From NCBI GenBank assembly GCA_032353305.1, contig JAUCNG010348844.1, positions 1-11,940 on the forward strand: a DNA stretch of 11,940 nt, read 5' to 3'. Below the pieces are notes generated by a model that worked only from the letters and a program-made list of their open reading frames with translations, was not told where the DNA came from and did no database searches. Within the stretch, counting starts at the first letter, position 1. The number at the start of each line of letters is the position of its first letter. This document shows, piece after piece, positions 7,252 through 11,940 of the stretch. The stretch comes from Cephalothrix spiralis. Taxonomy: Eukaryota; Nemertea; Palaeonemertea; Archinemertea; Cephalotrichidae. Both the position numbers and the translations under genes were made by a program.

Positions 7252-7514
7252 TAATTAATGACATCTGAAGATATTTAATCATAGTGAATTATTCTAAGTG
7301 TTGAAATATATATATTTAAAACGATTGTATGGTATCAAAATAAAGGTAATTATGAATGCAGCTTATTATGCATTTGTAACTCAACTGGATGTATAGGCCC
7401 AACTCATACAAAAATGTGTGGTACGTTTTCACAAAACACCATCGTTTTTGCCATTGTTTTGGCTTAACGCATAATTTTTCAAAACCGGAAGTTGCAATGG
7501 TATATCAAGACTAA
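7252..7514. other. AT-rich spacer without recognisable features
   Basis: No gene, repeat unit or RNA was recognised between the end of the inverted-repeat element and the GC-rich block that starts copy B of the dispersed repeat. Confidence 0.4.
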
Positions 7515-8013
7515 GCATCGCGGGCCCTTATATATAGGACGCTTGGGATTTGGGGCCCCCTAGACTTTCAAAAAGTATTTGAATTTGATGCAGCAGGATG
7601 CAGCCATACTGACATTGGTCGAAAGGGGCAAACTTGTGTTCATATGAGAGTCATTAGCCCTGGTGGGCGTACTTGCATGGCTAAACCCCTTGAAGCGTTA
7701 ACAATTTTAGCTATTTACCAATCCCATTGATATTCAAAACATAAGCAATACCTGTTTTTATTGAAATATACCTATAAATTCGCTTCTGATCAATTTGGGA
7801 AGTTTTTTCCAAAATTTTGCTTAATTTGGTGTCACTGATGCAAAAATTTACTCAAAACTCTGGTTCATATGATATATCAACATTCAACGATGTCAGACAA
7901 GATATCTAACTATATAGGTTACAAACCACTACAATGTACAGTTATATAATAATTCTTTTATAGCGCATTGTATTTTATATAACATTTACATTGATAATGC
8001 CGAGCGAAGCGAG
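7515..8013 (+). repeat. Dispersed repeat family, copy B (longer) with a residual 71-codon open frame
   Basis: The blocks shared with copy A run from ATTTGATG at 7583 to AATGCCGAGCGAAGCGAG at 7996-8013. From 7515 to 7727 one plus-strand frame is open for 71 codons, with a stop just before it (7512-7514) and TGA at 7728-7730. It has no early ATG. Its middle reads DFQKVFEFDAAGCSHTDIGR, followed by GQTCVHMRVISPGGRTCMAK and PLEA. Part of this (GQTC and PGGRTC-AKPLE) has an aligned counterpart in copy A (GKTC, PAGRTWAKPLD), although copy A carries stops. I do not recognise the protein. It may be a remnant of a transposon gene or a chance frame in a conserved repeat. Confidence 0.5.
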
Positions 8014-8111
8014 TCAAAAACACTTTTATGCACTAATTTTACCATTCTTTTTACATTTCCAAAACTTCAAACCTATATATGAGCCCCTATAGTGTCGAAT
8101 TACACCATCAA

Positions 8112-8167
8112 AAAGGGCCCCCTAGCTCGGGGCCCTTAGGAAGCGTCTTAAAGGGGGCGTTACGCCC
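8112..8167. repeat. Pair of GC-rich hairpins
   Basis: AAGGGCCCC (8113-8121) pairs with GGGGCCCTT (8129-8137) around a 7-base loop. GGGCG (8155-8159) pairs with CGCCC (8163-8167) around TTA. The motifs GGGCCCTTA and GGGCCCCCTAG in this block also occur at 7522-7530 and 7553-7563, so similar GC-rich blocks flank copy B of the dispersed repeat on both sides. They may be the outer parts of the same element. Confidence 0.5.
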
Positions 8168-8852
8168 TGCACTGCCTAATATACATATTAAACAATCGAA
8201 TGTAAAACTTACCTGGACACTGATTAACAACTACAAGCTAATGATAAGAAAGTCTTTTTTGGAAAGTTATCCTCAAAAATCAATTTTTTTTCAAATATTT
8301 ACTGTCCGATTGCCGAAATCGTTTCCAAGATTTCGCGCGCAAACCTACGCAAGGGACAAACGAAGTACTCGGTTGTTAATAAGACACCGTTCGTCTGTGT
8401 GATGCCGTCAAGCGAAAGTTTTCAAAATCTTGACGATATTGTCATTGGCAACGAAAGGTCCGTGATAAATCATCGGGGTTATTGGAACGATCAAATGGGT
8501 CTGATGCTGCAGCCAGGCATAGAAAGAGCCCACCTCTTAGGTGCCTATTTGACGATTTTTTTAATACACTTCTAATCTACCTAAACACAGGTGATCACAG
8601 GTTCATTGAACTTTTTGCATCCAACCTTAAGACCCCAGTTTTTGCCCCCTCCCCCCGCGAAAATCTCGGAAGTGCGGGCCTAAACCCCATCAACCCTTAT
8701 ATTTTTGGAAAGCTTGTGGAAATTCTAGATTCAAGTTTATATTCTTAAAAAGGGTCGGGCGCACTTTGGGGCCTCAGGAGCCAAATTTGCAGTTTTTTTT
8801 CAAAAAGTTTAAGGTTCTCAAAAAGGGTCGAACCCCACCACCGCTTAAATTA
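8168..8852. other. Stretch without recognisable genes; small stem-loops only
   Basis: Open frames at 8079-8402 and 8482-8748 give peptides with no family resemblance, and the first runs across the GC hairpins. Two small stems are exact: CGAAATC at 8314-8320 with GATTTCG at 8329-8335, and CGTCAAG at 8406-8412 with CTTGACG at 8429-8435. AAAAAGGGTCG occurs twice (about 8747 and 8819), which hints that the minisatellite unit to the right may have a wider, decayed repeat context. Confidence 0.35.
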
Positions 8853-9300
8853 TAGTACGTACTCAAATTTTGTGGGGAATTTTCGCGGGACACCCACCAA
8901 ATATGAGTACGGACTCAAATTTTTGAGGGGGGTTTTTGCCAGACACCCACCAAATATGAGTACGTACTCAAAAAATTTGGGGAATTTTTGCAGGACACCC
9001 ACCAAATTAATATACTTAAGAATATATTTAGAATTCCGAACCTTCGTTCTACATTCTAACGTCGGTCAGGAGGCATGTAGACTGGTTACCTGACCGTTCG
9101 TCTTCAACACCCACCAATTTTATGCAAATTTTTTAATGCGGTTGAAATAAATTTCAATAATTTAAGTACGTCGGGATAATTTTTTACTAAATAAGAGTAC
9201 GTTCTCAAACTTTTTTCCTATTTTTGTATGTATACTCAAACTTTTTTTCCATTTTTTGCTGGACACCCAACAAAATTGAGTACGTACTCAAACTTTTTCA
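8853..9300 (+). repeat. Minisatellite of about 52-bp units built on the palindrome GAGTACGTACTC
   Basis: Three clear units start at 8853, 8905 and 8958. Each runs: palindrome GAGTACGTACTC (variants TAGTACGTACTC, GAGTACGGACTC), CAAATTTT, a G-rich GGGGAATTTT-like stretch, then GACACCCACCAAAT. After an unrelated interval (about 9012-9104), decayed pieces resume: ACACCCACCAA at about 9107, GAGTACGTTCTC at 9195, TATGTATACTC at about 9227, and GACACCCAACAAAATTGAG leading into a perfect palindrome at 9278-9289. Frames running through these units are by-products of the periodicity. Confidence 0.75.
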
Positions 9301-9600
9301 ATCCTACCCCAGTTGGTGTCTGAAGTTGGAGTCCAACCGCCCCCCCCCCGCACCCCTGTTTCAACCAATCGGAAACGATCATCAGTCATCGAAATCTTTA
9401 GAGGATGTAGAGATGTAGATCTGCTCCTTAAATCTTGTCGAGATTTCAAATTTTCTAATGAAGATTCGGCGCGGCATACATGTGTAGAAATAATTATTTG
9501 ATTGAATCGAGTGCGTTTTTTGAAAGAAAATTTGGGTCTTTCTGCGGCTTCTAAGTACATTAATATCGGTTATAGGAAGATTATATCGTCAAGTAGGCAC
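9301..9600. other. Spacer with a C9 run and overlapping short open frames
   Basis: A run of nine C lies near 9341. Two overlapping frames, 9313-9501 plus and 9288-9560 minus, both cover the region. Neither peptide shows a known motif, and at most one could be real. The plus frame's second half (around CRDVDLLLKSCRDFKFSNED) has a protein-like composition, but I have no other support for it. Confidence 0.3.
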
Positions 9601-9614
9601 CTAAGATGCAATAT

Positions 9615-9662
9615 TTAGTTGTATCCTCTGTAGGCCTTTTAGTTGTATCCTATGTAGGCCTA
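9615..9662 (+). repeat. 24-bp tandem duplication
   Basis: TTAGTTGTATCC(T/A... )TGTAGGCCT-type units at 9615-9638 and 9639-9662 differ at two positions: C or A at unit position 14 and the last base. Just downstream TTGGTC (9679-9684) pairs with GACCAA (9690-9695) around five bases. A frame from 9606 to 9788 covers the duplication but has no recognised domain. Confidence 0.7.
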
Positions 9663-9889
9663 AACTGTATATGCCCTCTTGGTCATAGCGACCAAAACAA
9701 AATTCAAGAGGTAATAGAAAAAAAATTCAAGAGTCTATACTCACAGGTCTTTCTGGTGGTCTCTCAAATCCGTTATCATGTTCGCTGAATCTCCAATGCC
9801 GCCCTGCAAAATAATACTACAGCTTATTTCCTGTAACATGTAACCACTAACCAGATATAACCAAGGAACTCAAGTGGTATGAGTTTCCG

Positions 9890-10182
9890 GTACGCCTATG
9901 TCGCAGTGGTAGAGAGTCGGTCTTTGAAGCCGGAGGTCCCGGGTTCGAGGAGACCCGGGCTTGACACTACTTTCCATCGTGTAGACTTCAGCATACACTG
10001 TTCCTGGGTGGCTCGGTCAGGTTAAATACGTGGAGTGGGACGCTGTCCCTCCCTTCGTGGTAAACCCCACTGCTAATCGGTATATAGAAAATAGATTAGG
10101 GTGCGGGATACGTCTACAGGGCTAAGGGTAAATGCTCATAAAGCGGACCGTATCTGTCTATTTGAGCCAATCATCAGACGCG
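9890..10182 (+). mobile_element. tRNA-derived SINE, copy 2
   Basis: The tRNA-like head spans about 9890-9968: GTCGCAGTGGTAGAGAG as A box, CGGTCTTTGAAGCCG as anticodon-type arm (TTG at the anticodon position, glutamine-like), and a T arm CCCGGGT...ACCCGGG whose loop has grown to eight bases. The body shares long identical blocks with copy 1 (TCAGGTTAAATACGTGG, CTGCTAATCGGTATATAGAA, AGGGTAAATG, CATAAAGCGGACC), while the stretch just after the head differs. Homology ends near GACGC (about 10180). CTACCAA/TTGGTAG at 10183-10200 follows as a 7-bp stem with a 4-base loop and is not in copy 1. Copy 2 has no A-rich tail comparable to that of copy 1. Confidence 0.82.
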
Positions 10183-10200
10183 CTACCAATAAGTTGGTAG

Positions 10201-11033
10201 GAAAATCGAAAACAAAGTTATTTAAGTTCGCATAACTTATCTTTTGATCTGAAGTGATTCTTTAAGACAATATCAGATATGTCATATGTGTATACATATA
10301 ATTCATGAAGTTTTTGAAGACCGAAATCACATTCTGATTATGGTAAAGCAGCCACTTAGGAGATAATGGTATTTACATACGGTGTGTATAACAAGCGCCG
10401 AAGGCGCGAGCGAACATTTTATAAATTATAACCAAATAAATTAAAGAATTTCGATTCCTTTTTGAAACAATTCATGGGTTTGAGAATATTTTTACAGTTT
10501 TTCATAATTTATTTGGATTTTTTACAAACTTTAAGTCGAGTACATGTATATTATAATTAGCAAATTATAAAACTTGGTTTTTGTTAAATCACTGAAATAA
10601 GATTAAAAATACTTCTACAAGAAAAATTAAAAGAATCGCTTAATCTAGAGGGGCTATCAACGAATATTTTAAGAACTTTCAAGAGCCAGCTGTCATGTCA
10701 CGAATGTATGAATATGGTTGAAAATATTTTCTTCATCAAATTTCTGTTTTTATCAGTCGGCGGAACACTGTGGTGGATGCGATAAGACCAGTTGGCTTCG
10801 CGGAGTGCAATTCGATACTTGTGATCGATTACTCAAGTGGCGTATCGAAGCGAACTAAATATCTGTTACAAACTCTTTACATGCACTCTTAAGATCATTT
10901 TGCGCACAAATTATATTGACGCCTATAAAATGACGGGCCGGGTAGAGAACGTAATTTGCGGAGAGTAAATCGGAATGTCTTAAGATTAGAATAACTTAAA
11001 TCTGCTGCACTACGTGAAAAAACGTTCATGTAA
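10201..11033. other. AT-rich spacer with two small stem-loops
   Basis: No gene was recognised. GCGCC-GAA-GGCGC at 10395-10407, followed by GAGCG, is a GC-rich palindrome in AT-rich DNA. TTCGATAC (10811-10818) pairs with GTATCGAA (10842-10849), and inside it ACTTG can pair with CAAGT, making an interrupted stem over 39 bases. CTATAAAA at about 10923 resembles a TATA box. The open frame at 11034 lies about 100 bases downstream, which is compatible with a promoter but no evidence for one. Confidence 0.35.
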
Positions 11034-11330
11034 ATGTTAAAGAATTTTGACAAAAAAATAGAGCCTATTAGAGTAAAAATACATTTTATCCCTTTTCATA
11101 TTTTCTCCAGCAGCAAAAAAAGAGACCAGAGGCTCCATTTTGCGCGAAAAGTTTACGCCGACTATGTCTTTTATGACTTATTATATATTGCCGTGAGTAC
11201 ATCGAGTTGCATAAGCAGTCGGGCCTCGAGTTTTCTTCATGACTTGTCTTCATGTTTTAAAACACAATTGGACGGAAAAATTGTTGAGGGCAAAAACGTT
11301 TCAACACCCCCCCCCCATAGGTTTGCATGA
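11034..11330 (+). other. 98-codon open frame of doubtful reality, with internal splice-like signals
   Basis: This ATG-started frame has no recognised domain. Part of it looks like an internal exon: CCCTTTTCATATTTTCTCCAG ends at 11110 as a strong acceptor-like tract, and CC|GTGAGTAC at 11193 matches the donor consensus. The 82 bases between stay open in the same frame, reading SKKRDQRLHF and ARKVYADYVFYDLLYIA. Either the long frame or the internal exon could be real but not both in full, and neither has outside support. The frame ends just past a C-rich run, which suggests low-complexity sequence. Confidence 0.12.
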
Positions 11331-11375
11331 TTTGCAGGTAGTTGACAATGACACCCATAAACTCCGATTTTGACC

Positions 11376-11448
11376 TACCCATTGCATTGGGTACGTTGGG
11401 GGCAAAAAACGTGATTTTTAAGACTTTTCAAAAAAATCATTTGCCCCC
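11376..11448. repeat. Interrupted hairpin with a GGGGGCAAA/TTTGCCCCC stem
   Basis: GGGGGCAAA (11398-11406) is exactly complementary to TTTGCCCCC (11440-11448). Inside, after a short asymmetry, TGATTTTT (11412-11419) pairs with AAAAATCA (11432-11439), giving 17 pairs in all around a small loop. Just before it, TACCCA (11376-11381) pairs with TGGGTA (11388-11393). This could be the end structure of a larger repeat that continues to the right, but I cannot place its partner. Confidence 0.5.
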
Positions 11449-11940
11449 ACACAAATCTAAAACACCGACTGATCAGCATTTTCCATGACCTTTCCAGAAA
11501 TATTTAGTTTATGAGGGTCAACTACACGCCAATATTCAAAACCGTTGGGGGAGGTTAATTTTGAACCATTTTCCCTCCATCCCATTTTTCTTTTTGGTGT
11601 ACAAATACGGCAAAAAAATTGATCAGCTTCTGGGGGCATTGCGGAGAGCTACGCCCCATACCAATACCCCCTCCCGCTAGATGATTCAAATCGGGCATCG
11701 ATCCCCATCAAAAACTACTTCCGCTACCCCTGACTTTAACCTACTTGCACCTTCGGCTTAACTCCATACACGTTCAAAGGTATTTTTTATAACTAATCGA
11801 ATAAAAGAAGAATACCCTTACCTTTATATCAAAACTCTTAATTACAAACTCTCATATTGGCCAAGGCCCAGGCCCAAGTTGCACCATTGCCTCAGGTTAT
11901 GTCCATCATTTGGCCTATAAACCAATCACTCAGGTTCAAC
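11449..11940. other. Right-hand flank without recognisable genes
   Basis: A minus-strand frame (11457-11639, 60 codons) shows no motif I know. On the minus strand ATAAAG|GTAAGGGT near 11820 resembles a splice donor, but the upstream minus-strand sequence (towards 11940) has stops in every frame I checked, so an internal exon of that length is not supported. No repeats were recognised. Confidence 0.35.

Noticed and set aside
8079-8402. 107-codon plus frame, the longest in the window
   Set aside because: Its first third is the GC-hairpin block and the rest is AT-rich with no domain; the start lies in repeat DNA. Length alone is not enough.
8482-8748. 88-codon plus frame
   Set aside because: No homology recognised and it contains C-rich low-complexity sequence; starts only with TTG.
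8853-9000. CRISPR array
   Set aside because: Units are direct repeats throughout, with no unique spacers of constant length; no cas genes; eukaryotic context.
8872-9093. 73-codon plus frame
   Set aside because: Produced by the 52-bp minisatellite.
9288-9560. Overlapping plus and minus frames at 9288-9560
   Set aside because: Mutually exclusive and motif-free; a C9 run lies inside both.
10395-10412. Helitron 3' hairpin
   Set aside because: No CTRR terminus follows at the expected distance.
10760-10850. tRNA-like gene around the 10811-10849 stem
   Set aside because: TGGCTTCGCGGAG loosely resembles an A box, but no B box follows.
11800-11940. Minus-strand exon ending at the GTAAGG donor near 11820
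   Set aside because: All three upstream frames carry stops close to the donor.

Overview
The window looks like intergenic or intronic DNA from an animal nuclear genome, most likely a repeat-rich marine invertebrate. The base composition is AT-rich. There are no long open frames, no operon-like gene packing and no bacterial-type ribosome-binding sites. Instead there are tRNA-derived SINEs, MITE-like elements with terminal inverted repeats, minisatellite-like tandem repeats and a decayed LINE reverse-transcriptase fragment. I cannot name the species or phylum from the sequence. I found no intact protein gene with recognisable homology, and nearly all short open frames look like chance or sit inside repeats.

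Left part (1-2420): a GC-rich inverted repeat and copy A of a dispersed repeat (about 236-450). A MITE-like element of about 350 bp lies at 544-901; its ends are a 22-bp inverted repeat that includes TTAA, and it carries an internal 72-bp tandem repeat. Two degenerate tRNA-like heads follow (about 1150 and 1455), each with the same short motif downstream. Between them is a 29-bp duplication that forms a hairpin. A perfect CRE palindrome lies at 2017-2024, and SINE copy 1 is at 2112-2420.

Middle part (2421-7260): about 1.6 kb of AT-rich DNA in which I recognise nothing, then a striking CGGCCTT tandem repeat with a hairpin (4066-4140). A minus-strand fragment of the C-terminal part of a CR1/L2-like reverse transcriptase lies at 4256-4550. 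A pogo-like MITE with TA flanks and five copies of an 11-mer lies at 4865-5354. A near-perfect 19-bp RNA-type hairpin lies at 5508-5561, and a speculative terminal exon at 6039-6263. An inverted-repeat-bounded element at 6655-7251 contains a 30-bp triplicate and a roughly 147-bp tandem duplication.

Right part (7261-11940): copy B of the dispersed repeat (about 7515-8013) keeps a 71-codon open frame and is bracketed by GC-rich palindromic blocks. A 52-bp minisatellite is built around the palindrome GAGTACGTACTC (8853-9300). SINE copy 2 is at 9890-10182. The rest is AT-rich sequence with isolated hairpins and one speculative internal exon near 11111-11192.

No genes here act together. The window is best read as a layered record of non-autonomous transposon insertions. 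I found no convincing new enzymatic or defence system. The observations most worth checking are the repeat families, the two hairpins and the residual frame shared by copies A and B.
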